A DNA stretch of 64,000 nucleotides, taken from Rhodobacteraceae bacterium Araon29 (lineage in GTDB: Bacteria; Pseudomonadota; Alphaproteobacteria; Rhodobacterales; Rhodobacteraceae). The stretch lies in assembly GCA_039640505.1 (NCBI GenBank), contig CP046865.1, positions 124,001 to 188,000 of the forward strand, written 5' to 3'. The notes below the pieces were generated by a model. That model had not been told where the DNA came from. It did not search any database and saw only the letters and a program-made list of their open reading frames with translations. This document shows positions 55,904 through 64,000 of the stretch, in pieces (position 1 is the stretch's first letter; the number at the start of each line of letters is the position of its first letter). The position numbers were made by a program, and so were the translations under genes.

Positions 55904-56742
55904 TTAAACTTTGCCACCATATCCTTGATGCCGGGGATGGTTTCCACCTGATAGGCGTGTGTGGGTTGGAAATATTGCACCAGTGGCCGTTGGGTCAAAC
56001 CGCCAAGGATGGTAAAGTAATACATCTCATATCCCGGCAGCGCCGCGCAGGGGTGATACCCATTGTCAATACATATGGTTGATCCGTCCACAATATGATA
56101 GGCATCGCCGGGTTCATTATCGACCCGTTGCAGCATTTGCAAACCCGATCCATGGTTGGGCCGGAAGCGAAAGTTATAGGTTTCATCATGGCGGGTTTCA
56201 TTGGGCAAACGGTTTGTGTCATGCTTGTGCGATGGAAAACCCGACCACCCGCCTGCGCCGACAGTGAACAGTTCACTTACCAAAAGTCTGCCGACTTTAT
56301 CGTGCTGCTTTTGCCCTAGGATGTGTTTGATTTTGCGATGTGTTTTGGTATCGTCACTGCCATATTGCACCAGATCAATATCGTCTTTTTGCACAGCAAA
56401 AGGCGCTAGCACCTTGTCATACTTCGCCCCGGCGATAAAGGTTTCAGCGCTCTCTGAGACACAGGTGAATGTGACTTTGGCACCGGATGGGATATAAACG
56501 CCTTCGGGTTCTCCGTCCCAGACATCGACACCGCGATTGCCCAGCGCTGAAAACCTCATCCCCTCAACCTCGATATCTAACGATCCTGTGGCAGGCACGA
56601 TACAGGTTTCATAGCCTGGGACTTGATAGTCGAAAGACTGGCCCTTGGTCAGTTTGACGATATTGAAGTAATTCAACGGCACCGTGGTATCTTCTATATC
56701 CACAATCGGCTGGTTTCGGTTGTCAAAAGGCGCAATATGCAT
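55900..56742 (-). CDS. iolB: 5-deoxy-glucuronate isomerase
   Basis: Converts 5-deoxy-D-glucuronate to 2-deoxy-5-keto-D-gluconate. The 280-residue protein is a double cupin with the metal motif FPSHKHD near residue 170, followed by ETYNFRFRPNHGSGLQM. The length fits the family. It lies 14 bases after iolC and overlaps iolJ. Confidence 0.95.
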   Translation of the reverse strand: MHIAPFDNRNQPIVDIEDTTVPLNYFNIVKLTKGQSFDYQVPGYETCIVPATGSLDIEVEGMRFSALGNRGVDVWDGEPEGVYIPSGAKVTFTCVSESAETFIAGAKYDKVLAPFAVQKDDIDLVQYGSDDTKTHRKIKHILGQKQHDKVGRLLVSELFTVGAGGWSGFPSHKHDTNRLPNETRHDETYNFRFRPNHGSGLQMLQRVDNEPGDAYHIVDGSTICIDNGYHPCAALPGYEMYYFTILGGLTQRPLVQYFQPTHAYQVETIPGIKDMVAKFK

Positions 56743-56756
56743 TGGCAGTATCCTGT

Positions 56757-57737
56757 TTAAATCTGTGTTGGCTCGGCGTGTTCATCTAGAAACGCTTCAA
56801 GCTCGGCGGTATCGGGCATGGCCGGCGCGCAGCCCACTTTTGAAACAACGATCGCCGCGGAAGCTGAGCCGCGCAAAACTGCATCATGCAGATCGCGTCC
56901 GGCTGCAAGCGCGGCAATAAAGCCGCCCATGAAACTATCGCCTGCCCCGGTTGGCTTCAAAGCTGTGACCGGATAAATGCCAGTGCGAAACTCGCCATCG
57001 GGGGTCAAGGTGATCGCGCCCTTTTCGCCCATTTTATAAATCACAATCTGCGCTGTGGTTTTGGCCAAGTCGCGGGCTTTTTCAAGGCCCTTCTCATAGC
57101 TTCCTGCCATAAAGCCGAACTCAACATCATTGCCAATGACAATGTCAAAATAATCAGCAGCGCGTGAATAAGTCTCTGAGGCGACCTGCGGTGATGGCCA
57201 GCTATAGGGTCGGTAATCGAGATCAAATATCAAGGGAAGCCCGGCTGCTTTGGCCAGCTCAAAGGCGCGAAAGCTGGCGCTGCGCGAGGGCTCGGCCGCC
57301 AGCACGGTGCCGGTGGTGATCAGGGCGCTGTAGGCCGCATAATCCACCGGCTCGACATCCTCGAGCCCCATCTCGAAATCGGCCGCTCCATTGCGGTAAA
57401 TAATGGATTGATGATCTTCGGTGCGGCTTTCCACGACGGCCAGCGAATTGCGCGCTTCACCGCCAACAGATCGCACATGGTGGCGCTCGATACCATAATG
57501 ATCTAGCTGATTGAGACAATAGCGGCCAATGGCATCGTCAGACACGCAGGTCACCAAGGCCGAGCGGCCGCCGTGGCGGTTGATGGCCACGCCAATATTG
57601 GCCGATGAGCCGCCCAAAGCGGCGAAAAACATAGAGGCCTCTTCGGTTTTGGTGCCCGGCGGGTCAGGATAAAAATCCATGCCCGCACGGCCGATGATAA
57701 CAAAATTATTGCCTTTGATACGGTCTAGGTCAGCCAT
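56757..57737 (-). CDS. iolC: 5-dehydro-2-deoxygluconokinase
   Basis: Phosphorylates 2-deoxy-5-keto-D-gluconate. The 326-residue PfkB kinase has ALGGSSANIGVAINRHGG near residue 40 and the catalytic motif KPTGAGDSFMGGF near 260. It lacks the C-terminal DUF2090 domain fused to some proteobacterial IolC proteins. A patch around 57220-57400 is noticeably G+C-rich. The start overlaps the iolD stop as TAATG. Confidence 0.94.
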   Translation of the reverse strand: MADLDRIKGNNFVIIGRAGMDFYPDPPGTKTEEASMFFAALGGSSANIGVAINRHGGRSALVTCVSDDAIGRYCLNQLDHYGIERHHVRSVGGEARNSLAVVESRTEDHQSIIYRNGAADFEMGLEDVEPVDYAAYSALITTGTVLAAEPSRSASFRAFELAKAAGLPLIFDLDYRPYSWPSPQVASETYSRAADYFDIVIGNDVEFGFMAGSYEKGLEKARDLAKTTAQIVIYKMGEKGAITLTPDGEFRTGIYPVTALKPTGAGDSFMGGFIAALAAGRDLHDAVLRGSASAAIVVSKVGCAPAMPDTAELEAFLDEHAEPTQI

Positions 57738-59605
57738 TAGACGCCCCGTCTTTGTGCATTGCGGCCAGCCTCTTGTTCGGCATGAGCGCTACGGATTTTT
57801 TCGCTTTCGGAAACTTGCGGCGTGCCCACTTCCCACCAGGCGTGGCCCTCAGTGGTCCAGCCTTCATAAGCGTCAACCTGCATGGTGATGACATAAGTCT
57901 TATCTGCGGCTTTGGCGCGTTTAAAGGCCTCGGCCAGCTCGGCCGGATTGCCCACAGTTTCTGTTAGAGCGCCCATGGCCGCAGAATGGGCCCCAAAATC
58001 GACCGCAAACGGCGCCTCTACGGTCGGACAATCGGCGATAAGATTGTTAAAGCTTTCGTTCCCCGTGTTGTTCTGCAATTTGTTGATCACTGCAAAACCA
58101 CCGTTATCCAGCACTAGAATAATCAGCTTTTTGCCGCTGAGAACCGATGAATAAATATCCGAGTTCATCAGCAGGTATGACCCGTCGCCCAGAAACACAA
58201 TCGTGTCTTTATCGGGCTCACGCTCGGTTTGGGCAATGCGCGCACCCCATCCGCCAGCGATTTCATACCCCATGCAGGAAAAGCCAAACTCGACATCTAC
58301 GGTTCCGATATCCAAAGTGCGCCAGTTTGCGGTTACCTCGGCAGGTAATCCACCGGCCGCCGCGACCACCCGATCACGGGGATCACACAGCGCGTTGACG
58401 ATGCCGATCGCTTTTGCATAGGAATTGGGGCCATTATCCGGCGCCACATTGCGCACCACATAGGCATCCCAATTGCGGCGCTCATCTTGGGCTGTTTGCA
58501 TCCAAGCGTCTGGCGCGCGCAGGCCCTCTAAGGCGGCGCTAAGCATTGGCATAGCAGTTTTTGCATCACCAACAATCGGTTGTGACATATGCTTGAGTGC
58601 ATCAAAACGGGCAGTATTGATGGTGATAAAGCGGGCCTCTGCATCAAAGGCGGTCCATGAACCGGTGGTAAAATCCTGAAGCCGTGTGCCAACCGCGACA
58701 ACCACATCGGCCTGTGCTGCAATAGCGTTGGCGCTGTCTGAGCCTGTCACTCCGATGGGCCCGATATTCAAAGGATGTGTGGCAATCATATTCGCGCGAC
58801 CGGCAATGGTTTCGACCACGGGAATGTTGTGGGTTTCGGCAAATGCGGTCAGCTCGGACACGGCGCCGCTATATTGCACACCGCCGCCGGCAATAATCAT
58901 TGGTCTTTGTGCGGTAAGCAATAGGGTAGTGGCCTCTTCTATTTCCAACGGATCGGGTGAAATACGCCGAATACGGTGAAGCCTCTTTTCAAAAAAACTT
59001 AGTGGAAACTCATAGCTCCAACCCTGCACATCTTGGGGTAATGCAAAAAAGGCAGGGCCGCAATCCGCTGGATCAAGCATGGTTGCCAGTGCCTGCGGCA
59101 GGGACTGAATGATCTGCGCCGGATGGGTGATCCGGTCCCAATAGCGGCACACTGATTTAAACGCATCGTTGACGCCCAATGTGGGGTTTCCAAAATGCTC
59201 AAGCTGTTGCAGAACCGGATCAGGCAAGCGGGTCAGAAAGGTATCCCCACACAGCATTAACATCGGCAATCGGTTGGCATGCGCCAAAGCCGCCGAGGTG
59301 AGCAAATTGGATGTGCCCGGACCAGCACTGGCAGTGCAGAACATAAACCGTTGGCGCAGCCACTGCTTGGCGTACCCTGCCGCAGCAAACCCCATGCTTT
59401 GCTCGTTTTGTCCGCGGTAAAGCGGCAGTGCCTCACGGTGGTCATAAAGCGCTTCTCCAAGGCAGGGGACATTACCGTGGCCAAAAATTCCAAAGCCACC
59501 CCCGCAAAGCCTAAGCTCTTGCCCATCTACTTCGATGTACTGATTGGCAAGATACCTGACAATCGCCTGTGCGGTGGTTAGGCAAACAGTTGATTGGTGC
59601 GGCAT
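57737..59605 (-). CDS. iolD: 3D-(3,5/4)-trihydroxycyclohexane-1,2-dione hydrolase
   Basis: Thiamine-diphosphate enzyme that opens the inositol ring. The 622-residue protein has the activating Glu in LYRGQNEQSMGFAA near residue 60 and the TPP-binding motif FLGDGSYLLMNSDI near 500, with a central domain between. The start is the ATG at 59605, with AAGGA seven to eight bases upstream; an earlier in-frame start at 59647 would cover the ribosome binding site and operator. It leads the minus-strand iolD-C-B-J-G operon. Confidence 0.95.
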   Translation of the reverse strand: MPHQSTVCLTTAQAIVRYLANQYIEVDGQELRLCGGGFGIFGHGNVPCLGEALYDHREALPLYRGQNEQSMGFAAAGYAKQWLRQRFMFCTASAGPGTSNLLTSAALAHANRLPMLMLCGDTFLTRLPDPVLQQLEHFGNPTLGVNDAFKSVCRYWDRITHPAQIIQSLPQALATMLDPADCGPAFFALPQDVQGWSYEFPLSFFEKRLHRIRRISPDPLEIEEATTLLLTAQRPMIIAGGGVQYSGAVSELTAFAETHNIPVVETIAGRANMIATHPLNIGPIGVTGSDSANAIAAQADVVVAVGTRLQDFTTGSWTAFDAEARFITINTARFDALKHMSQPIVGDAKTAMPMLSAALEGLRAPDAWMQTAQDERRNWDAYVVRNVAPDNGPNSYAKAIGIVNALCDPRDRVVAAAGGLPAEVTANWRTLDIGTVDVEFGFSCMGYEIAGGWGARIAQTEREPDKDTIVFLGDGSYLLMNSDIYSSVLSGKKLIILVLDNGGFAVINKLQNNTGNESFNNLIADCPTVEAPFAVDFGAHSAAMGALTETVGNPAELAEAFKRAKAADKTYVITMQVDAYEGWTTEGHAWWEVGTPQVSESEKIRSAHAEQEAGRNAQRRGV

Positions 59606-59634
59606 AGGTGATCCTTTTTGGCATAGGTAGTGAA

Positions 59635-59647
59635 TTGCAACTTGCAA
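59635..59647. promoter_or_regulatory. Tandem TTGCAA motif upstream of iolD
   Basis: TTGCAA-C-TTGCAA lies about 30 bases before the iolD start, 25 bases from the full palindrome at 59672. Each hexamer equals the outer arm of that palindrome, but the CCGG centre is missing. It may be a secondary, weaker repressor site. Confidence 0.35.
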
Positions 59648-59671
59648 AGCGACGACTCAATAGATACTGGT

Positions 59672-59689
59672 TTTGCAACCGGTTGCAAA
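59672..59689. promoter_or_regulatory. LacI-type operator between iolD and iolE
   Basis: A perfect 18-bp palindrome, TTTGCAACCGGTTGCAAA, in the 216-bp spacer between the divergent iolD and iolE genes. The central CG and 18-bp symmetry are typical of LacI/GalR operators. The same sequence recurs at 62969, beside the LacI-family gene, so that protein is the probable ligand. Confidence 0.8.
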
Positions 59690-59821
59690 TTGATTTTCTG
59701 GTCCATGGTCAAAAATGACTCTCCTCCGTCCTCAAAAATACCGAAAACGGATGTGTGTAAAGCCAGAACTGATATGCGCAACAAGTATTGATCTATCCCA
59801 GCCGGTGAAAGGAGCCTTTGA

Positions 59822-60721
59822 ATGACAATCCGAATTGGCAATGCGCCCTGTTCATGGGGGGTCGAATTTTCCGATGACCCGCGCAATCCAACATGGCAAA
59901 GCGTTTTAAAAGACTGCGCTGAGGCGGGTTATAAGGGCATTGAACTGGGGCCGGTTGGGTTCATGCCTGAAAACCCCGATATTCTTGGTCCGGCACTGCA
60001 GGAGCATGATCTTACGTTGATCGGAGGCGTGGTTTTTCGTCCTTTTCATGATGCACAGGGATGGGAGGATGTCTTGGATGGCACCCACCGCACCTGCAAA
60101 GCACTGACGGCTCACGGCGCTGAGCATCTTGTGCTGATTGACTCGATTTCGCCGCGCCGCGCGCCCACTGCGGGCCGCGCCGCCGAAGCCGAACAGATGG
60201 ATCAGGCAGAATGGGCAGCCTTTAAAGATCGGATTGCAACCTGTGCAAAAATTGGCAACCAAGAGTATGGGCTTACGGTCAGCATCCATGCCCATGCCGC
60301 TGGGTTCATTGATTTTGAGCCGGAACTGGAGCGGCTTTTGGATGAAGTTGATCCCCAAATCTTGAAAATCTGTTTTGACACGGGCCATCATTCTTATGCC
60401 GGTTATGATCCTGTGGCCTTTATGCGCCGCCATGTGGATCGGATTTCCTACATGCATTTCAAAGATATTGATCCAGCTGTGAAAGCGGATGTGATTGCTA
60501 AACGTACTGGATTTTACGATGCCTGTGGGCAGGGTATTTTTTGCAATCTGGGTGAGGGCGACGTTGATTTCCCCTCTGTTCGACAAGTATTAGTAGAAGC
60601 CGGTTTTCAAGGATGGTGCACAATCGAGCAAGATTGCGATCCAACGCTTGATGTAAAGCCGATTGATGATGCCAAAATAAACCGAGCCTATCTGCGGTCG
60701 ATTGGGTTTAACGAGGAGTAG
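59822..60721 (+). CDS. iolE: Inosose dehydratase
   Basis: Dehydrates scyllo-inosose to the trihydroxycyclohexane-dione used by IolD. The 299-residue xylose-isomerase-like TIM barrel begins TIRIGNAPCSWGVEF, the IolE signature, and has metal-site segments ICFDTGHHSYAG and YMHFKDIDP. AAAGGAGCC lies seven bases before the ATG. It diverges from iolD across the operator region and is followed after four bases by an oxidoreductase. Confidence 0.95.
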   Translation: MTIRIGNAPCSWGVEFSDDPRNPTWQSVLKDCAEAGYKGIELGPVGFMPENPDILGPALQEHDLTLIGGVVFRPFHDAQGWEDVLDGTHRTCKALTAHGAEHLVLIDSISPRRAPTAGRAAEAEQMDQAEWAAFKDRIATCAKIGNQEYGLTVSIHAHAAGFIDFEPELERLLDEVDPQILKICFDTGHHSYAGYDPVAFMRRHVDRISYMHFKDIDPAVKADVIAKRTGFYDACGQGIFCNLGEGDVDFPSVRQVLVEAGFQGWCTIEQDCDPTLDVKPIDDAKINRAYLRSIGFNEE

Positions 60722-60725
60722 GGGC

Positions 60726-61883
60726 ATGCGCAAACTGAAATGGGGCCTCATTGGCGGCGGCGAAGGCAGCCAGATCGGGCCGGCGCACCGCTTGGGCGCA
60801 GGTCTTGACGGGTATTTTGAATTTAGTGCAGGTGCGCTTGATCACCGGCCCGAAGCGGGCCGCGAATACGGCCAGCGTTTGGGTTTGGCGGCAGACCGGG
60901 CCTATGGCAGCTGGCAGGATATGCTGGCAGGTGAAGTTAGCCGTGAGGACCGTATTGACCTTGTCACTGTGGCGACACCCAACGCGACTCATTTTGAAAT
61001 CACCAAGGCATTTTTAGAATCCGGCTTCCATGTTCTATGCGAAAAGCCCATGACAATGACTGTGGAAGAAGGCGAAGCGATTGTTCAAATTACCGAGAAA
61101 ACAGGGCAGATATGTGCAGTAAATTACGGCTATTCTGGCTATTCCTTGGTTCGCCATATGCGCGCTATGATCGCGCGCGGTGATTTGGGTGAAATCCGGC
61201 TTGTCAAAGCCGAATTCGCACATGGGCATCATGCGGATGCGGCCGATGCGGATAATCCACGCGTCAGATGGCGTTATGACCCAGCGCAGGCAGGGGTTTC
61301 AGCGCAATTTGCCGATTGCGGAATACACGCGTTGCACATGGCCAGTTTTGTGACAGGTCAAGAGGTAACAAAGCTCTCGGCTGATACGGTTTCCTGTCTT
61401 GCCAGCCGTGAATTGGAAGATGATGCCATGGTCAATTTCCGCATGGATGGCGGCGCTGTTGGCCGGCTTTGGACATCCTCGATTGCTATCGGCCGCCAGC
61501 ATGGGCTTGGCATTCAGGTTTTTGGAGAAAAAGGCGGACTGCGCTGGGCGCAAGAACAGCCAAACCAGCTGTATTGGATGCCATTGAACGAGCGCCTTCA
61601 GGTGATCGAGCGCGGCGCCGAAGGGCTGTCGCCCGAGGCAGACCGCAGCAGCCGCGTCACAGTGGGCCACGCCGAGGGCATGCCGCTTGCGTTTGCGAAT
61701 ATTTATAGCGATCTTGCCGAGGCGATCCGGGCGCGTCAGGAGAACCGACCGATGGATCCTGCTGCTGGGCTGTTCCCCAACGCTGAAGCCGGGCTACGCT
61801 CGATGTCGGCGGTGTTTGCAGTGGCTGCTTCGGGCAAAGAAAATGGCACTTGGGTTGATGCCCGCCCGCCGATGTTTCGTTAA
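60726..61883 (+). CDS. Gfo/Idh/MocA family oxidoreductase
   Basis: A 385-residue NAD(P)-dependent dehydrogenase with GLIGGGEGSQIGPAHRLGAG, VTVATPNATHFE and the catalytic LCEKPMTM. The GGGEGS nucleotide motif differs from that of IolG. It starts at the ATG at 60726, with GGAG upstream, and is probably co-transcribed with iolE. By context it acts on an inositol isomer or derivative (for example scyllo- or chiro-inositol), but the substrate is unproven. It converges with the LacI gene, overlapping by four bases. Confidence 0.85.
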   Translation: MRKLKWGLIGGGEGSQIGPAHRLGAGLDGYFEFSAGALDHRPEAGREYGQRLGLAADRAYGSWQDMLAGEVSREDRIDLVTVATPNATHFEITKAFLESGFHVLCEKPMTMTVEEGEAIVQITEKTGQICAVNYGYSGYSLVRHMRAMIARGDLGEIRLVKAEFAHGHHADAADADNPRVRWRYDPAQAGVSAQFADCGIHALHMASFVTGQEVTKLSADTVSCLASRELEDDAMVNFRMDGGAVGRLWTSSIAIGRQHGLGIQVFGEKGGLRWAQEQPNQLYWMPLNERLQVIERGAEGLSPEADRSSRVTVGHAEGMPLAFANIYSDLAEAIRARQENRPMDPAAGLFPNAEAGLRSMSAVFAVAASGKENGTWVDARPPMFR

Positions 61884-62887
61884 TCTTCTTGCGGCGCGCG
61901 CAGTGTACCGCGTTCGATCACCGTACACGGACAGACCCGGGCTTCGGGGGAGCGGTGGGGATTTTCAAGCATCGACACCATCAATTCAATTGATACACTG
62001 ATGATTTGGCCTATTGGTTGCCGAATGGTGGTCAGGTTTATATTTTGCCAACCGGACATTTGCATATCATTCACGCCAATTACCCCGATATCGCTTGGCA
62101 CGTTTAAACCGGCCTCTTTGATGGCGCTTAATGCACCGATGGAAAGTACATCATCGCCGCAGAAATAGGCTTCGGAATGGGATGCCCCGCGCAACAAACG
62201 CTGCATTTCTTTGCGCCCGGCATCAAAAGAATATGCGTCTGCAAAGCTATAGCTCAACACTGCTTGTGGGTGTCTTAGCAACTCGTTCTGAAACCCGGTA
62301 AATCGGTCTTGGGTTGACGTGGCCGGTTCTGGTCCGCCCAGAAACCCGATGTTCGTATAGCCGCGCCTGAGTAATTCATGTGCGGCCATCCGCCCGCATT
62401 CTATATCGTCGATCCCAACGATGTGCATGTCAGGATCACTTGAATAGCGACCAAAACTATTCACCACAGGTACCCCGGCATCCCGAAAGGTTTTGGAAAA
62501 CGCAGGGGGTAGGGTTGAAGACGCCACAATCACGCCATCGACAGAATATTGACGCAGCATCTGGGCTGAGCTTTCCGCATCAGTTTCAGCTGACAGGTTC
62601 ACCAGTAAAGGTCGTAGGCCCCGATCCTGAAGCCCTCGTGTGAATTGATCAAAAACATCCAAAAACAGAGGGTTGTGAAAGTTATCGGACACCAAGCCGA
62701 TTAACTTTGTCCTACGGGTGGTTAAGCTTCGAGCAAGAAAATTCGGGCTATAGCCCAACTCGCTTGCTGCCTTTTCAACTTTGCGGCGCATTTTCAAAGA
62801 AACCGATGCGCCATCGGTAAAGGTACGAGACACCGCTGAGCGCGATACCCCTGCAAGTTTGGCGACATCATCCAGTGTTGTGGCCAT
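61880..62887 (-). CDS. LacI-family transcriptional repressor, probable inositol regulator
   Basis: A 335-residue regulator with an N-terminal LacI helix-turn-helix (TTLDDVAKLAGVSRSAVSRT, residues 3-22) and a periplasmic-binding-like effector domain (KLIGLVSDNFHNPLFLDV). The start is the ATG at 62887, because the helix-turn-helix begins there; an open frame continuing to 63274 is not credible. Matching palindromes in its own upstream region and between iolD and iolE imply control of both sites and of itself. The inducer is likely an inositol catabolite. Confidence 0.9.
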   Translation of the reverse strand: MATTLDDVAKLAGVSRSAVSRTFTDGASVSLKMRRKVEKAASELGYSPNFLARSLTTRRTKLIGLVSDNFHNPLFLDVFDQFTRGLQDRGLRPLLVNLSAETDAESSAQMLRQYSVDGVIVASSTLPPAFSKTFRDAGVPVVNSFGRYSSDPDMHIVGIDDIECGRMAAHELLRRGYTNIGFLGGPEPATSTQDRFTGFQNELLRHPQAVLSYSFADAYSFDAGRKEMQRLLRGASHSEAYFCGDDVLSIGALSAIKEAGLNVPSDIGVIGVNDMQMSGWQNINLTTIRQPIGQIISVSIELMVSMLENPHRSPEARVCPCTVIERGTLRAPQED

Positions 62888-62968
62888 TAGCCAAGGTTCC
62901 CTTCGACAGTTTGCAAGCCCGTTATATTCTGAATCCGAAAGACTGCCACTATTAAGTACTTTAAATAA

Positions 62969-62988
62969 TTTTGCAACCGGTTGCAAAA
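62969..62988. promoter_or_regulatory. LacI-type operator upstream of the repressor and the sugar transporter
   Basis: A perfect 20-bp palindrome, TTTTGCAACCGGTTGCAAAA, 82 bases from the repressor start and about 160 bases before the transporter gene. Its core is identical to the site at 59672. It is placed to control both divergent transcripts. Confidence 0.82.
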
Positions 62989-63064
62989 AATACAAATTTG
63001 TGGTTTCCTTGATTCTGTCGGCTTTCGAAGCCGGTCCTTTGCGCTGTGTACTAATACTTGGACA

Positions 63065-63137
63065 TTGGGCAAGGAGTAACAACTTGCCCAAACTTTGGGC
63101 TCCGGTGCTGACACATTGGTGAGCCGGCACCTTTTTT
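63065..63137 (+). promoter_or_regulatory. Structured leader of the sugar-transporter gene, possible attenuator
   Basis: Stem 1 is TTGGGCAAG (63065-63073) with CTTGCCCAA (63083-63091), a perfect 9 bp. Its right arm can instead pair in GCCCA/TGGGC (63086-63100). A third stem, GGTGCTG (63104-63110) with CGGCACC (63125-63131), is followed by six T residues, as in an intrinsic terminator, 12 bases before the ATG. GGCTC/GAGCC (63098-63125) would compete with it. Known riboswitch consensus sequences were not recognised. Confidence 0.45.
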
Positions 63138-63149
63138 GGGAGGAAATTC

Positions 63150-64000
63150 ATGAAGAAAACTCTATTGGCGACAAGCCTCGTTGTTCTTACGGGCACAACC
63201 GCATTTGCCGAAACTATTGGGGCAACGTTTTCACGGTTCGATGACAACTGGCTGACCGTTTTGCGGAACGGCATGGTTGAGTATGCGGGGACTATTGACG
63301 GCCTTTCGTATCAGCAAGAAGACGCATCTGACGATCTTGCCAAGCAAATCGACCAGGTGAAAAACTTTGTAGCATCAGGCGTTGATGCAATCATCGTAAA
63401 CATCGTTGACACATCTGCTGGTGCAGCTGTTTCCGCAGCCGCTGGTGACACTCCGCTGGTATATGTTAACCGCGAACCTGACAATGTGAACGAACTGCCT
63501 GCAACTCAGGCCTTCGTTGCATCGAACGAAATCGAATCTGGCACACTTTCCGCATTCGAGATTTGTAAAAACCTGCGTGCTGACGGCAAAGCCGGTGGTG
63601 CAACTGGTTACTTAATGAACGGTCAGCTTTCCAACCAGGCTGCTGTTCAGCGCTCAAAAGACGTTCACGACGTGATCGGCATGGACATGTGTAACTTCAT
63701 GACAATCATTGACGAGCAGACTGCAAACTGGTCGCGTGACGAAGCGCAAGACTTGATGACCAATTGGATGTCTTCTGGCGAGCCGTTTGACTTCGTTTTG
63801 GCAAACAACGACGAAATGGCAATCGGTGCGATCCAGGCAATGAAAGCTGCCGGCATGGATATGGCTGACGTGCAGGTTGGCGGTGTTGATGCATCGCAAG
63901 ACGCTCTGCTCGCAATGGCAGTTGGTGATTATGACGTAACAGTGTTCCAAGACTCTGTTGGTCAGGGTACTGGCTCGATTGATACAGCAATTCGCTTGAT
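63150..64000 (+). CDS. Sugar (probably inositol) ABC transporter substrate-binding protein, 3' end outside the window
   Basis: The 283 residues present begin with a Sec signal peptide, MKKTLLATSLVVLTGTTAFA, then ETIGATFSRFDDNWLTVLRN. The pattern is a periplasmic binding protein of the ribose/inositol type (peripla_BP_4), with SGVDAIIVNIVDTSAG and FDFVLANNDEMAIGAIQA. AGGAAATTC precedes the ATG at 63150. The LacI operator upstream and the adjacent iol genes make inositol the likely ligand. ATPase and permease genes presumably follow beyond 64000. Codon use is smooth and G+C-moderate, as in a highly expressed gene. Confidence 0.9.
   Translation, partial: MKKTLLATSLVVLTGTTAFAETIGATFSRFDDNWLTVLRNGMVEYAGTIDGLSYQQEDASDDLAKQIDQVKNFVASGVDAIIVNIVDTSAGAAVSAAAGDTPLVYVNREPDNVNELPATQAFVASNEIESGTLSAFEICKNLRADGKAGGATGYLMNGQLSNQAAVQRSKDVHDVIGMDMCNFMTIIDEQTANWSRDEAQDLMTNWMSSGEPFDFVLANNDEMAIGAIQAMKAAGMDMADVQVGGVDASQDALLAMAVGDYDVTVFQDSVGQGTGSIDTAIRL

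Noticed and set aside
62888..63274. N-terminal extension of the LacI-family regulator up to 63274
   Set aside because: It would add 129 residues before a perfect LacI helix-turn-helix and overlap the operator and the start of the transporter gene on the other strand.

Overview
The window is chromosomal DNA of an alphaproteobacterium, most probably of the Rhodobacteraceae (Roseobacter group). Supporting signs are the rimP-nusA-ylxR-infB operon, AddAB instead of RecBCD, the argJ/mutT/SecA/parvulin neighbourhood, a DinB with an N-terminal zinc ribbon, a cysteine-poor L36, and a purine xdhABC plus BMP-transporter operon. Base composition by eye is about 50-55% G+C, moderate for the family, with patches that deviate. 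I see no insertion sequences, prophage genes, CRISPR arrays, rRNA genes or replication origin. Coding density is very high: no gene-free stretch exceeds 300 bases, and the longest gap is 62888-63149.

Layout. 1-8.2 kb: truncated xylulokinase (xylB), peptidase T, L36, tRNA-Val, N-formylglutamate amidohydrolase, DNA polymerase IV, an SPFH/NfeD membrane pair and NAD synthetase. 8.2-11.8 kb: dnaE. 12.0-21.2 kb: a tight operon for xanthine dehydrogenase (xdhABC) and a BMP-type nucleobase/nucleoside ABC importer, closed by a strong terminator. 21.3-24.7 kb: an aldo/keto reductase plus FAD oxidoreductase pair, a small acidic protein, an NrtS-like membrane protein and a DUF3833-like lipoprotein. 24.8-30.3 kb: the rimP-nusA-ylxR-infB operon behind a leader with an intrinsic terminator. 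30.3-35.7 kb: mutT, argJ and a periplasmic parvulin, with secA transcribed divergently.

35.7-47.2 kb is the most distinctive region: a compact, nearly complete serine-cycle island for assimilating one-carbon units. On the minus strand sga-mtkA-mtkB-hprA-ppc-glyA form one probable operon. On the plus strand lie a LuxR/NarL-type regulator with a degenerate receiver, malyl-CoA lyase (mclA) and glycerate 2-kinase (gckA). Together they convert glycine plus a C1 unit and CO2 into acetyl-CoA and regenerate glyoxylate; only enolase, malate dehydrogenase and the tetrahydrofolate C1-entry enzymes are missing. The divergent sga/regulator spacer carries repeated GGTAG-type elements that are candidate operators. 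glyA is clearly richer in G+C, and gckA poorer, than the genes between them.

47.2-53.9 kb: thioredoxin and addAB recombination genes. 54.0-64.0 kb: a myo-inositol catabolic regulon. iolD-iolC-iolB-iolJ-iolG run on the minus strand; iolE and a Gfo/Idh/MocA oxidoreductase diverge from them. A LacI-family repressor gene and the start of a sugar (inositol) ABC transporter follow. A near-identical perfect palindrome with core TTTGCAACCGGTTGCAAA sits in both divergent control regions, which ties the repressor to both transcription units. The transporter leader also has mutually exclusive hairpins ending in a terminator-like stem just before the ribosome binding site.
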